From UBA1309 sp047605645 (lineage in GTDB: Bacteria; Bacteroidota; Bacteroidia; Bacteroidales; Dysgonomonadaceae): DNA of 64,000 bases. The number at the start of each line of letters is the position of its first letter. Within the stretch, counting starts at the first letter, position 1. Position numbers and translations under genes: made by a program. The notes beneath the pieces are model-generated. The model searched no databases. It saw nothing but the letters and a program-made list of their open reading frames with translations, and was not told where the DNA came from. Shown in pieces: positions 51,361 to 60,328 of this stretch. Where the stretch lies: positions 1-64,000 of the forward strand of contig JASGFJ010000001.1 in assembly GCA_047605645.1 (NCBI GenBank), given 5' to 3'.

Positions 51361-52596
51361 TTACTGATTCTTCCAGAAAACGGGTTTGAATGTGACTTGG
51401 ATATAGGCCCATTGCGGGAATCGGGTATTTACGTCAGTTTTCTTTTTTAATACCTCTGTTCCTTTTGTTGTAAAATAAGCACTCCAACCGCCTTGAAGAG
51501 AAAACAATTGATTGACAGTATAATTCAACGTCAAGTCGATTTCCGAACCAATGTTCTTTTTTCCGATGGAAGAAATTTCTTTGGATGTCGAAAAATGATG
51601 GAAGGTGGCATCTGCGTCAAATTTCGGAGTTAGTTTGGCGGTTACGCCCAGATTGAAGTCGACAAGTCCCTGGGTGGGTAAAGTCGCCCAATATTCAATT
51701 GAACCATTGAAGGCATGATTGGTGCCATATAGTTTGTTGAATGTGTGATCTTTACTTGAAGTACCTGTTCCCGAAATCCAGTCTGCTCCTTCGTGGATTG
51801 TCCATTTTGAGTCGAGCTTTTCGGACAAGTTCAAAGAAAGCAGATAAGCGCTCAGGCTTTTGTTCGATTTATTTCGTCCGAATTGATAATATCCGGAAAG
51901 AAAGAATGTGAATGGATCTTTCGGGTTGGTTGTCCAAACGTTGCCGCCTACCGTGTTTCGATAAGAAGTGGTGATGTTGCCTGTTTTGCCGTTTTGGAAA
52001 CTGTCGTTCACCCACAGGGCAGAAGTCGAAACGGATTGGAATATTTTGCTAATCCAGATGAAATTTAATGCTTTGTAATTTAGTTTATAAGGAGATAAGA
52101 ATTGAGTGCTGTCTCCGGCATTGTTGTAAGCACTTCCCAGATTTACTGTAAGTCCGTTTTTCTTGTATTTCAAAAGTAACAAGTCATGTGCTCCCGGCGT
52201 ATTGCTCCAATTGTTGTAGGAAAACAGGCGTTTGTCATCGTATTCCAGGCCTTGGCGGCCAATAGCTAAAGAGAGATCCGGAGTGAAGTTGTATTCACCC
52301 CATGCTTCCAAAATCCCAACACCTTGTCCTGTCGAACTAATGGCCGTGCTCCCGTAAGTACGTGTGTCTAATAAGCTGATTTTGGCTTTTACGGTCTCTG
52401 ATGAATAACTCAAATTCAGTTTTGTACGAAGATTATTCACATAAGCGGCATTTAATGAATCTGCCAAAGGTTCGCGAAACCCGTTTCGAAGCTCAGCACG
52501 GCTTCTGATTTCACCATCTACTTTTACCGACTGTCCGAAAGAAGATATTCCGACCCATAATAGCCCAATGGCTGTCACAATCCATTTCTTTTTCAT
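51361..52596 (-). CDS. Alginate-export-like outer-membrane porin
   Basis: A 411-residue beta-barrel with a signal peptide (ending SSFGQS). The N-terminal VDGEIRSRAELRNGF and LRTKLNLSYSSETVKAKISL are typical of the alginate_exp porin family, and the C-terminal strand YIQVTFKPVFW fits outer-membrane insertion. It lies 108 bases upstream of pstS, with its own copy of the shared operator, so it is the likely outer-membrane entry route for the anion carried by the Pst-type transporter. Members of this family are anion channels in several cases. Confidence 0.8.
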   Translation of the reverse strand: MKKKWIVTAIGLLWVGISSFGQSVKVDGEIRSRAELRNGFREPLADSLNAAYVNNLRTKLNLSYSSETVKAKISLLDTRTYGSTAISSTGQGVGILEAWGEYNFTPDLSLAIGRQGLEYDDKRLFSYNNWSNTPGAHDLLLLKYKKNGLTVNLGSAYNNAGDSTQFLSPYKLNYKALNFIWISKIFQSVSTSALWVNDSFQNGKTGNITTSYRNTVGGNVWTTNPKDPFTFFLSGYYQFGRNKSNKSLSAYLLSLNLSEKLDSKWTIHEGADWISGTGTSSKDHTFNKLYGTNHAFNGSIEYWATLPTQGLVDFNLGVTAKLTPKFDADATFHHFSTSKEISSIGKKNIGSEIDLTLNYTVNQLFSLQGGWSAYFTTKGTEVLKKKTDVNTRFPQWAYIQVTFKPVFWKNQ

Positions 52597-52626
52597 ACGA
52601 TTTAATTTTTACTGTTAGTAATCCTC

Positions 52627-52654
52627 GTAGAGACGTTGCATGCAGTGTCTCTAC
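52627..52654. repeat. GTAGAGAC palindrome in the porin leader
   Basis: GTAGAGAC (52627-52634) and GTCTCTAC (52647-52654) enclose GTTGCA/TGCAGT, which pair with two wobbles, so the whole 28 bases are self-complementary. It lies between the porin start codon and its promoter. Similar palindromes are dispersed in Bacteroidota genomes, as far as I recall. Confidence 0.6.
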
Positions 52655-52686
52655 TTGGTTGGTTTTTAAATTATTATTTGGGGTAA

Positions 52687-52716
52687 TTTGATACAATCAA
52701 GCTTCGTTTCATATAT
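52687..52716 (-). repeat. Structured leader-type repeat, partial copy 3
   Basis: The segment matching ATCAAG-TTCGT-TCATAT of copies 1 and 2, with a TTGAT/ATCAA hairpin in place of their first hairpin. The second and third hairpins are missing and the GTAGAGAC palindrome stands where the third would be. As in the other copies, it precedes a minus-strand gene in the same orientation. Confidence 0.45.
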
Positions 52717-52755
52717 CATTTTTTAAGTAGTAATATCTTTTCGATAAGGATACTG

Positions 52756-52803
52756 CAAATGTAAATCAGCGAAAATCAGTCGGAAATACCGTTCTTGTGG
52801 TAT
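52756..52803 (-). promoter_or_regulatory. Porin/sulfur-operon promoter with ATACC-N8-GGTAT operator
   Basis: Minus strand: -7 box TACATTTG (52756-52763) and -33 TTTC (52783-52786), 19 bases apart. ATACC-N8-GGTAT lies at 52786-52803 with the same 22-base distance to the -7 box as at pstS. Confidence 0.7.
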
Positions 52804-53464
52804 ATTTATATAAAATTCACAATATCTTTGAAAAAGAAACATTGTTCAGAGATTCTAGCTGTCTACGCTCTTTTATTGGAATGAATTTGCTATTTGTAAA
52901 ATAAAAAACGGCTTTACTATTATGTGATTTTAACGTAAATAAAGTTCAAAGTAATGGAATAGATAATTTGTTACTGAAATCAACAATAAGACATGATAAT
53001 TATATTAAATTTTTCATAATGCTGTTATTCTTCTATGTTGGAATACTAACTTTGCAGCGAATATTTGAACAATTGTATTTGCTAATTTAAAAAGCATGTT
53101 TTTTTCAAACAGAATTAAATACAAATATTTCCCCTACTTTCCTGTTTGTTATAGGAATAGTGTATATTCGGGAATCCCTTGCGACGAGCATGAGGACGGT
53201 TTTTTTTCTTTGTTTTTTCGTTATCATTCATCTATTCAGAATTTAAGGAGAACAGTTTTTTTAGGGAAGAATATTCCTGCCACATAAAAGTTACAAATGT
53301 CTACACGTTTGTGAAAGTATCGTATTATCAAAAAGTATTCATTCTCAAAATACCACAAACCAACTGAGTCAACCCTAATCTCGATTCCGGAATATAGCCG
53401 GAATACGACACAATAGTAATATATCTCTATATTTAAGTTATTAGAAATTAATTGTTTTATATTT
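52804..53464 (+). other. Long leader region before the RND operon
   Basis: About 660 AT-rich bases. TAACTTTG at 53047-53054 fits the -7 consensus for a plus-strand transcript. A 63-codon frame at 53096-53287 follows it but has no family features and no clear ribosome site. No terminator or known riboswitch is seen. The long leader may hold regulatory RNA for the efflux genes. Confidence 0.35.
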
Positions 53465-54544
53465 ATGAAAAGAGTCGCATTTACTCTTACTTTAGGTGTC
53501 TTGCTTGTCTTGTCTGCTTGTCACAGTAAAAAAGAAAAAGACGAGTCTGTTGTTTACCCCACCACCTCTCCATTGCTGAAAGATACGCTGATTACTGCGG
53601 AATATGTTGCGCAGATTCAATCGGCAAAAAATATCGAGGTGCGTGCACAGGAAAAAGGCTTTTTGGAAAAAATATTTGTAGATGAAGGCCAATATGTACA
53701 TGCCGGACAGCCTCTTTTCCGGATAGCCCAGGCGCTTTTTCAAACAGATGTGATGAGAGCCAGAGCAGGTGTTGAACAAGCACAAATTGATTATCAAAAT
53801 GCCAGTCTGCTCGCTAAAAACGATGTGGTTGCAAAAAATGAGAAGGCAATGGCAAAAGCAAAGCTTGATGCGGCAAAAGCAGATCTCAAAGCCGCGCAGC
53901 TGCATTTGAAGTTTACCACTATCAGTGCGCCGTTCTCGGGAATTATGAATAGAATTCCTCTCAAGCTAGGGAGTCTTGTCAATGAAGGAGATCTTCTGAC
54001 AAGCCTTTCCGATAATAGCAGTGTATATGCCTACTTTAATCTTTCCGAAACGGAATATCTGAATTATCAGACTCAGATAGCGGAACGAAAAGATAAACAA
54101 GTCGGGCTGGTTTTGGCAAACGGAGCTTTGTTCGCTCAAAAAGGTACGGTGCAAAATATAGATGGCGAATTTGACAGTGAAACCGGAAACATTGCTTTAA
54201 GGGCCGTTTTCCCTAATCCGGACAAACTGCTCCGCAATGGACAGTCTGGTACTATTCAGATGAGTATTCCACTCCAAAAAGCATTGATTATTCCTCAGAA
54301 ATCGACTTTTGAAATTCAAGATCAAAAATATGTTTTTCTGGTCGGTAAAGATGGAGTGGTCAAATCGCAACCAATTAAAGTTGCTTACGAATTGCCCAAT
54401 ATTTATATTGTAGCTTCCGGATTGTCGAAAGGTGACAAATTTCTGGAAGAAGGATTTCAGAAAGTAAAAGAAGACGATAAGGTGAAGACAAAATACCAAT
54501 CACCCGATAGAGTAATTCAGTCGTTGGTATTAAAAGCTGATTAG
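53465..54544 (+). CDS. RND efflux periplasmic adaptor (MexA/AcrA type) lipoprotein
   Basis: A 359-residue membrane-fusion protein. The lipobox is VLSAC (cysteine near residue 19). EKGFLEKIFVDEGQYVHAGQPLF is the biotinyl-lipoyl-like half, followed by a coiled-coil hairpin (about residues 97-140) rich in Ala and Lys, and the matching TISAPFSGIMNRIPLKLGSLV half. It links the inner-membrane pump to the outer-membrane channel. First gene of a three-gene operon; the pump gene starts 23 bases downstream. Confidence 0.94.
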   Translation: MKRVAFTLTLGVLLVLSACHSKKEKDESVVYPTTSPLLKDTLITAEYVAQIQSAKNIEVRAQEKGFLEKIFVDEGQYVHAGQPLFRIAQALFQTDVMRARAGVEQAQIDYQNASLLAKNDVVAKNEKAMAKAKLDAAKADLKAAQLHLKFTTISAPFSGIMNRIPLKLGSLVNEGDLLTSLSDNSSVYAYFNLSETEYLNYQTQIAERKDKQVGLVLANGALFAQKGTVQNIDGEFDSETGNIALRAVFPNPDKLLRNGQSGTIQMSIPLQKALIIPQKSTFEIQDQKYVFLVGKDGVVKSQPIKVAYELPNIYIVASGLSKGDKFLEEGFQKVKEDDKVKTKYQSPDRVIQSLVLKAD

Positions 54545-54567
54545 TTCCCCCATAATTTAGTGTTATT

Positions 54568-57500
54568 ATGTTTAAGAAATTTATTCGTAGACCCGTTCTG
54601 TCTATTGTCATTTCACTGATTATTGTATTCTTCGGAATTATTTCATTGGTAAATCTTCCGGTTACTCAGTTTCCTGCCATTTCTCCTCCTAAAGTGAATG
54701 TGACGGCAGATTATCCCGGTGCTAATAACGAATTGATGGTTAAAGCAGTCATCATTCCTATTGAACGTGTGTTGAACGGGATTCCCGGATTGAAATATAT
54801 CACTTCAGATGCCGGAAACGATGGAGAAGCTTCTGTTCAGTTGGTATTTAATTTAGGTACAGACCCGAATGTGGCGGCTATCAATGTACAAAACCGTATT
54901 TCATCGGCTGTAAATAAATTACCTCCGGAGGTAATTCGCGAGGGGGTGAAAATAACGAGAGAGGAACCTAACATGTTGATGTATGTCAACTTGTACAGTG
55001 ATGATCCGAAAGCTGATCAGAAATTCCTTTTTAACTACGCAGATATCAATCTTGTAGATGAGTTGAAGCGTATTAACGGAGTGGGCTTTGTGGATATTCT
55101 GGGGACGAGGAATTATGCGATGCGTGTGTGGTTGAAACCCGATCGCCTGACTGCATATAATATTTCGGCCGAAGAAGTCATGGATGCCCTCAGTAGCCAG
55201 AGTATCGAGGCTTCTCCGGGAAAAATAGGGGAAAGCTCCGGTATCAAATCTCAGGCATTCGAATATGTATTAAAATATCCGGGACGCTATTCTACTCAAC
55301 AGCAATATGGCGATGTGATTCTTAAATCGAAGCCGGGTGGAGGATTCGTTAAACTGAAAGATGTTGCGGATATTGATTTTGGCAGCACGGTGTATGATAT
55401 CTATTCTAACCTGAACGGAAAACCTTCAGCAGCTATCACCGTTAAGCAGTCTTATGGTTCTAATGCCAGTCAGGTGATTACCGATGTAAAAGCGCTTTTA
55501 GCCGATTTGCAGAAAAATAACTTTCCAAAAGGGATGCATTACGAAATCAGTTACGATGTTTCCCGTTTCCTGGATGCATCTATGGAGAAAGTGGTGCATA
55601 CTTTGATTGAAGCATTTATATTGGTTGCTATTGTGGTTTTTCTTTTTCTGGGTGACTGGCGATCGACGCTCATTCCAACCATTGCGGTGCCGGTATCTTT
55701 GATTGGTAGCTTTGCCGTGATGTCGATTTTTGGAATCACGTTGAACATGATTTCTCTCTTTGCGCTGGTGATGGCTATCGGGGTCGTCGTGGATGATGCT
55801 ATTGTGGTCATCGAGGCCGTGCATGCCAAGATGGAGACAAAAGGCTTGAATGTTTTACGAGCGACGGAAGAAGCTATGGGCGAGATAAGCGGTGCAATCA
55901 TTGCTATCACGCTGGTTATGGCTTCTGTTTTCATTCCTATTGCATTTATGCCGGGACCTGTCGGAGTATTTTACAAACAGTTCTCGATAACAATGGCATC
56001 TTCTATTATGCTCTCCGGACTTTGTGCTTTAACGTTGACTCCTGCACTTTGTGCACTCATTCTTAAGAATAAGCATGGTCAGGCGAGAAAAGAAAATTTT
56101 GTGACGAAGTCTCTCGACAAATTTAATAATGGGTTCAAAACCGGTGCTGTCAAGTACAAATCGACTTTGAATAAAACGGTGGCTCATAAAATGTTTACGC
56201 TGCCAGTGCTCCTTGCATTCTGTGCTCTTGCATTTTTTATGAGCAATAACCTTCCTACAGGTTTTATTCCCGAAGAAGATCAGGGGATGATTTATGCGGA
56301 GATTGTTACTCCTCCCGGATCAACGTTGGAGCGGACAAATCAGGTAGCCCGTCAATTACAGGGAATTTGTGAAAGTGTGGATGGTGTGGAATCTGTCTCC
56401 TCTTTAGCCGGATTTGAAATATTGAATGAAGGAACCGGTTCTAATTCAGGTTCTTGTCTAATCAATCTCAAACCCTGGAAAGAGCGTTCTAAAAAAGCAT
56501 CGGAAATCATTGAGGAACTCGAAGAAAGATCAAAGAATATTGTCGGAGCCGATATTGAATTCTTTCAACCACCATCCATTCCCGGCTATGGTACAGCAAG
56601 TGGATTTGAGTTGAAGCTTCTTGATAAAGCCAATACCGGAGATTACCATGCCATGGAAAAGGTGGGTAAGGATTTTGTTGCTGAATTGAATAAACGGCCG
56701 GAGCTAAATTCTGTTTTTACGTTCTATTCGGCTAGTTTTCCTCAATATGAACTGGAAATTAATAAGGAGCTCGCTGCACAGAAAGGTATTTCAGTCGATA
56801 ATGCGCTGAACAATTTGTCTACGATGGTTGGCTCCGACTATGAGACCAGTTTTATAAAATTCGGGCGTCCTTATCAGGTGATTGTTCAGTCTGACCCGAG
56901 ATACAGAGCTCTTCCTCAGGATATTCTGAAGCTTACGGTTAAGAACGATAAAGGAGAGATGGTACCTTACTCCGATTTTATGCAGTTGAAGAAAGTATAC
57001 GGTTTGTCGGAGATGACTCGCCACAATATGTATAATTCGTGTGAAATAGAAGGGAATCCGGCTCCGGGATATAGTAGTAGTCAGGCCATCAAGGCTATCG
57101 AAGAAGTGGCTCAGCAAACTTTACCCAAAGGGTATGGCATCGATTGGGAAGGACTATCCAAGGATGAGGCTTCCCGTGGAAATGAAGCTGTTTTCATCTT
57201 TCTCATTTGTCTTGGATTCGTTTATCTGATTCTTGCTGCTCAATACGAAAGCTTTATACTTCCCTTACCGGTTATTCTTTGTTTGCCGGTCGGAATTTTC
57301 GGCGCATTTTTGTTTTTGAAAATGTTTGGTTTGGTCAATAATATTTATGCGCAGATAGCTATGCTGATGCTTATCGGGTTGTTGGGTAAAAATGCCGTGT
57401 TGATTATTGAATATGCTGTTCAGCAAAATTCGAAGTTAGGAGTTTCGGTCAAAGAGGCTGCGGTGGAAGGAGCATTTCTGCGTTTTCGTCCTATTCTGAT

Positions 57501-57762
57501 GACCTCCTTCGCTTTCATAGCCGGACTTATTCCTCTTGTCTTTGCGACTGGTCCGGGTGCTATCGGTAACCGCACCTTAGGTACGGCGGCGGCCGGAGGA
57601 ATGCTTGTGGGGACACTTCTGGGAATATTTATCATACCGGGACTCTATTATATTTTCGGACGAATTCAGGAAAAACTAAAATTCGCCAGATACGAAGAAG
57701 AAATACCGTTTACGGAAGATGCCAAATACATAAAGAAAGACAACGATCATGATCAACGTTAA
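54568..57762 (+). CDS. RND multidrug efflux pump permease (AcrB/MexB type, HAE1)
   Basis: A 1064-residue proton-driven exporter with 12 membrane helices and two large periplasmic loops. The N-terminus FIRRPVLSIVISLIIVFFG, the helix-4 AIGVVVDDAIVVIEAV with the two proton-relay aspartates, and GLLGKNAVLIIEYAV with its lysine in helix 10 are typical. It probably exports hydrophobic drugs, detergents or bile salts. Its stop overlaps the start of the outer-membrane factor by 14 bases. Confidence 0.96.
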   Translation: MFKKFIRRPVLSIVISLIIVFFGIISLVNLPVTQFPAISPPKVNVTADYPGANNELMVKAVIIPIERVLNGIPGLKYITSDAGNDGEASVQLVFNLGTDPNVAAINVQNRISSAVNKLPPEVIREGVKITREEPNMLMYVNLYSDDPKADQKFLFNYADINLVDELKRINGVGFVDILGTRNYAMRVWLKPDRLTAYNISAEEVMDALSSQSIEASPGKIGESSGIKSQAFEYVLKYPGRYSTQQQYGDVILKSKPGGGFVKLKDVADIDFGSTVYDIYSNLNGKPSAAITVKQSYGSNASQVITDVKALLADLQKNNFPKGMHYEISYDVSRFLDASMEKVVHTLIEAFILVAIVVFLFLGDWRSTLIPTIAVPVSLIGSFAVMSIFGITLNMISLFALVMAIGVVVDDAIVVIEAVHAKMETKGLNVLRATEEAMGEISGAIIAITLVMASVFIPIAFMPGPVGVFYKQFSITMASSIMLSGLCALTLTPALCALILKNKHGQARKENFVTKSLDKFNNGFKTGAVKYKSTLNKTVAHKMFTLPVLLAFCALAFFMSNNLPTGFIPEEDQGMIYAEIVTPPGSTLERTNQVARQLQGICESVDGVESVSSLAGFEILNEGTGSNSGSCLINLKPWKERSKKASEIIEELEERSKNIVGADIEFFQPPSIPGYGTASGFELKLLDKANTGDYHAMEKVGKDFVAELNKRPELNSVFTFYSASFPQYELEINKELAAQKGISVDNALNNLSTMVGSDYETSFIKFGRPYQVIVQSDPRYRALPQDILKLTVKNDKGEMVPYSDFMQLKKVYGLSEMTRHNMYNSCEIEGNPAPGYSSSQAIKAIEEVAQQTLPKGYGIDWEGLSKDEASRGNEAVFIFLICLGFVYLILAAQYESFILPLPVILCLPVGIFGAFLFLKMFGLVNNIYAQIAMLMLIGLLGKNAVLIIEYAVQQNSKLGVSVKEAAVEGAFLRFRPILMTSFAFIAGLIPLVFATGPGAIGNRTLGTAAAGGMLVGTLLGIFIIPGLYYIFGRIQEKLKFARYEEEIPFTEDAKYIKKDNDHDQR

Positions 57763-59200
57763 AATTAGAAATACATATATAGCTGCCCTCTTTTCCGTAT
57801 TGCTTTTTTCGGCATGTAAAGCACCGCAGGCAACAGTGGTGAAAGATACAGTCAAGGAAGCTTTGCCTCAGAATTACGGTACGCAAGATCTTGCGGATAG
57901 TACCCGGAATTCAGGAATTACTCCCTGGAAACAGTTTTTTACAGATCCGGCACTGGTCTCGCTTATCGAAGAAGCATTGAATAATAATCAGGATTTGTTG
58001 ATTGCTCTTCAAGAGATAGAAATAGCAAAAAGTGATGTGGCTGCGAAAAAAGGAAACCTTGCACCGTCTATTGGCTACACTGTAGGTTCCAGTTTGACCA
58101 AATACGGCCGTTACACAAGTGCCGGAGCCGGAGATGCAACTACCGATATTAAACCGGGTAAGGCCATGCCGGATCCGTTAATGGATTATCAGGCCGGACT
58201 GACTCTTGACTGGGAAGCAGATATTTGGAACAAGCTACGTACCCAAAAGAAGGCTTCTGTCGCTCGTTATTTATCTACAGTGGAAGGGAAAAACTTTGTA
58301 CTTTCAAGTCTTATTGCTGAGGTAGCTTCCACCTATTATGAGTTACTGTCGCTTGACAATCAATTAGACGTAACTCAGAAGTATATCAAGTTGCAGGAAA
58401 AAGCATTAGAAATTTCCAAAATTCAAAAAGAAGCTGCTGTTGCCACAGAATTGGCTGTGAAGCAGTTTGAAGCAGCCTTGGCTAAAACGAAAGCTTCGGC
58501 ATTCAGTATCAGTCAAAGTATCACAGAAACGGAGAATCAGTTGAATACGCTACTAGGACGTTATCCTCAGCCGGTGAAACGGGATAAGAATTCTTTTTTG
58601 AACATTATTCCGCAAACAGTTTATACCGGTATTCCTTCTCAATTGTTACAGAATCGTCCCGATATAAAACAGGCTGAGTTGGAATTGCAGGCGTCACGTT
58701 TTGATGTAGAAGCTGCTCGTAAAGAATTTTATCCTTCATTGAATATTTCGGCGACTCTTGGTTTGGATGCTTTTAAGCCCTCTTATTTGGTGAAAATGCC
58801 CGAATCGGTAGCGTATAATGTGGCTGCCGGATTGGCCGGCCCTTTGATTAATAAAAGCGCTATTCAGGCGCAGTTCAAGCAAGCGGATGCTCGACAATTG
58901 GAGGCTCTTTATGGATATGATAAGACTATTTTGCAGGCATATATTGATATTTCCAATCAGCTTTCAAAAATAAAAAATACAGATGAATATTATAGATTGA
59001 AAACACAAGAGAGCGAAGCTTTGGAGCAGTCCATCGATATTTCTACTCAATTGTTCCGCAATTCACGAGCCGATTATCTGGATGTACTGACTTCGCAACG
59101 TGATGCGCTGGATGCTAAACTGGATCTGATTCAGGCCAAACAAGATCAATTGAATACAGTCGTTGCTATTTATAAAAGTTTAGGTGGCGGTTGGAAATAA
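57749..59200 (+). CDS. RND outer-membrane channel lipoprotein (OprM/NodT type)
   Basis: A 483-residue TolC-like channel. The lipobox is LLFSAC (cysteine near residue 23). W-K-Q-F-F-T-D-P-A-L-V-S-L-I-E-E-A-L-N-N-N-Q is the family's first helix, and RPDIKQAELELQASRFDVEAARKEF (shown here as RPDIKQAELELQ) is the second repeat signature. It forms the trimeric exit duct for the AcrA/AcrB-type pair encoded upstream, and ends the operon before a strong terminator. Confidence 0.94.
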   Translation: MINVKIRNTYIAALFSVLLFSACKAPQATVVKDTVKEALPQNYGTQDLADSTRNSGITPWKQFFTDPALVSLIEEALNNNQDLLIALQEIEIAKSDVAAKKGNLAPSIGYTVGSSLTKYGRYTSAGAGDATTDIKPGKAMPDPLMDYQAGLTLDWEADIWNKLRTQKKASVARYLSTVEGKNFVLSSLIAEVASTYYELLSLDNQLDVTQKYIKLQEKALEISKIQKEAAVATELAVKQFEAALAKTKASAFSISQSITETENQLNTLLGRYPQPVKRDKNSFLNIIPQTVYTGIPSQLLQNRPDIKQAELELQASRFDVEAARKEFYPSLNISATLGLDAFKPSYLVKMPESVAYNVAAGLAGPLINKSAIQAQFKQADARQLEALYGYDKTILQAYIDISNQLSKIKNTDEYYRLKTQESEALEQSIDISTQLFRNSRADYLDVLTSQRDALDAKLDLIQAKQDQLNTVVAIYKSLGGGWK

Positions 59201-59234
59201 ACAGGTGGATGAATGAGAACTCTCCGCTAATGAC

Positions 59235-59269
59235 AAGAGCTGGCATAATCGCAATATGCCGGCTCTTTT
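59235..59269 (+). terminator. RND operon terminator
   Basis: AAGAGCTGGCATA (59235-59247) pairs with TATGCCGGCTCTT (59255-59267) with one wobble, followed by T residues. Confidence 0.9.
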
Positions 59270-59363
59270 GCTAAGAATTCTTTTTTGTCTATGGCTCTGA
59301 AATTAGAAGTACTGTCTGGATAAAGTATTTTTTTTTCAGGAAACATTTGGAAAAATATTTAAC

Positions 59364-59371
59364 TATATTTG
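59364..59371 (+). promoter_or_regulatory. -7 box of the lipoprotein gene at 59403
   Basis: TATATTTG fits TAnnTTTG and lies 31 bases before the start codon. Confidence 0.45.
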
Positions 59372-59402
59372 CCGCTATAGTATCTTTAATTCGTATGTCA
59401 CT

Positions 59403-60011
59403 ATGAAAAAGGTTCAGATTCTCCTTTTGTTCCCAATGTTGATTTTTGCTTGTAGCCAAAGGGGCCAAAAAGATTTAGGGAAATCATCGGAGGATAGTCT
59501 TTCCGTGAATCAAAAAACGGAGTCGACTTCTGTTGATTCTTTACGCGATCCGCATAGCTTATATTATTACTCAGAGATTCCTCCTCGAAGGTACGCCGAA
59601 TTGATCATGAAAGACAGTATCACACCGGGAGATAATCTGGCTACGCAACGGTTGTTGGATAGTCTGGATGCCGGTTCTTTTGATAGTCGGAAATATTATT
59701 TTCAAGTTGTTACTCACATAATGAAAAATTCAGATGGGGCATTGTCGGAAGAGATTTCTTCCAAGGTGTTCGGTTATGTCAACAAGTCACCGAAGGAGTT
59801 CTTGAAGCTTTCCGAAACTCTTTCTTCAAGAGAATTTAAAGATTGGGTGTTTTTTCTTGCAGGAGAAGTGATTAGCGGAAAGGACGACATGTCCCACGAT
59901 GCAAAGAAACTCTATGAAAAACTATTGAAAAATAGCGATAAAACCAATAAAAATAAAGTGGATAGCACTTATAAAATGATCAAACAGCATATTCGTGATA
60001 ATCTCAAGTAG
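59403..60011 (+). CDS. Lipoprotein of unknown function
   Basis: A 202-residue lipoprotein (MLIFAC, cysteine near residue 17), followed by a Ser/Lys/Glu-rich linker and an all-helical domain (about residues 60-200). The helical domain includes LATQRLLDSLDAGSFDSRKYYF and YEKLLKNSDKTNKNKVDSTY. I recognise no family. It stands alone between two terminated units. Confidence 0.7.
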   Translation: MKKVQILLLFPMLIFACSQRGQKDLGKSSEDSLSVNQKTESTSVDSLRDPHSLYYYSEIPPRRYAELIMKDSITPGDNLATQRLLDSLDAGSFDSRKYYFQVVTHIMKNSDGALSEEISSKVFGYVNKSPKEFLKLSETLSSREFKDWVFFLAGEVISGKDDMSHDAKKLYEKLLKNSDKTNKNKVDSTYKMIKQHIRDNLK

Positions 60012-60328
60012 ACTTATTTTGTGGAAATAAACACAAATGTTTTGGAGAAATAGTATCGAAGATTTTCTTTCCTATTCGGAATGAAAGATAAGGTATTGTC
60101 CCGAACTTTAGAATCCCGGTCTCGGATTTATCGATCTTTATCCTTTTTTCGGGGAAAATTTTTTCTCTTTAAAAATACTAGACAGATCTCTTTCTTTTGA
60201 AGTGACTTTGATTGAAAAGGCGCTTTTTTTACCTCTAAAAAAAGGTTTTTGTTTCTCCTCGGAGAAAAGTTTTTATCTTTACAGCCTTAAAAAAAACGAC
60301 CCATACAAAATATAACGAACAACTTCCT
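60012..60328 (+). other. folA upstream region with duplicated promoter block
   Basis: TCGGGGAAAATTTTTTCTC and its continuation (60149-60173) resemble TCGGAGAAAAGTTTTTATC and its continuation (60259-60283), about 20 of 25 bases. The second carries TATCTTTA, close to the -7 consensus, and is preceded by a palindrome TTTCTCC-tc-GGAGAAA (60252-60267). This looks like a duplicated promoter. Nothing else is visible. Confidence 0.4.

Noticed and set aside
53096..53287. 63-codon frame in the RND leader
   Set aside because: No ribosome site or family features; left as part of the untranslated region.
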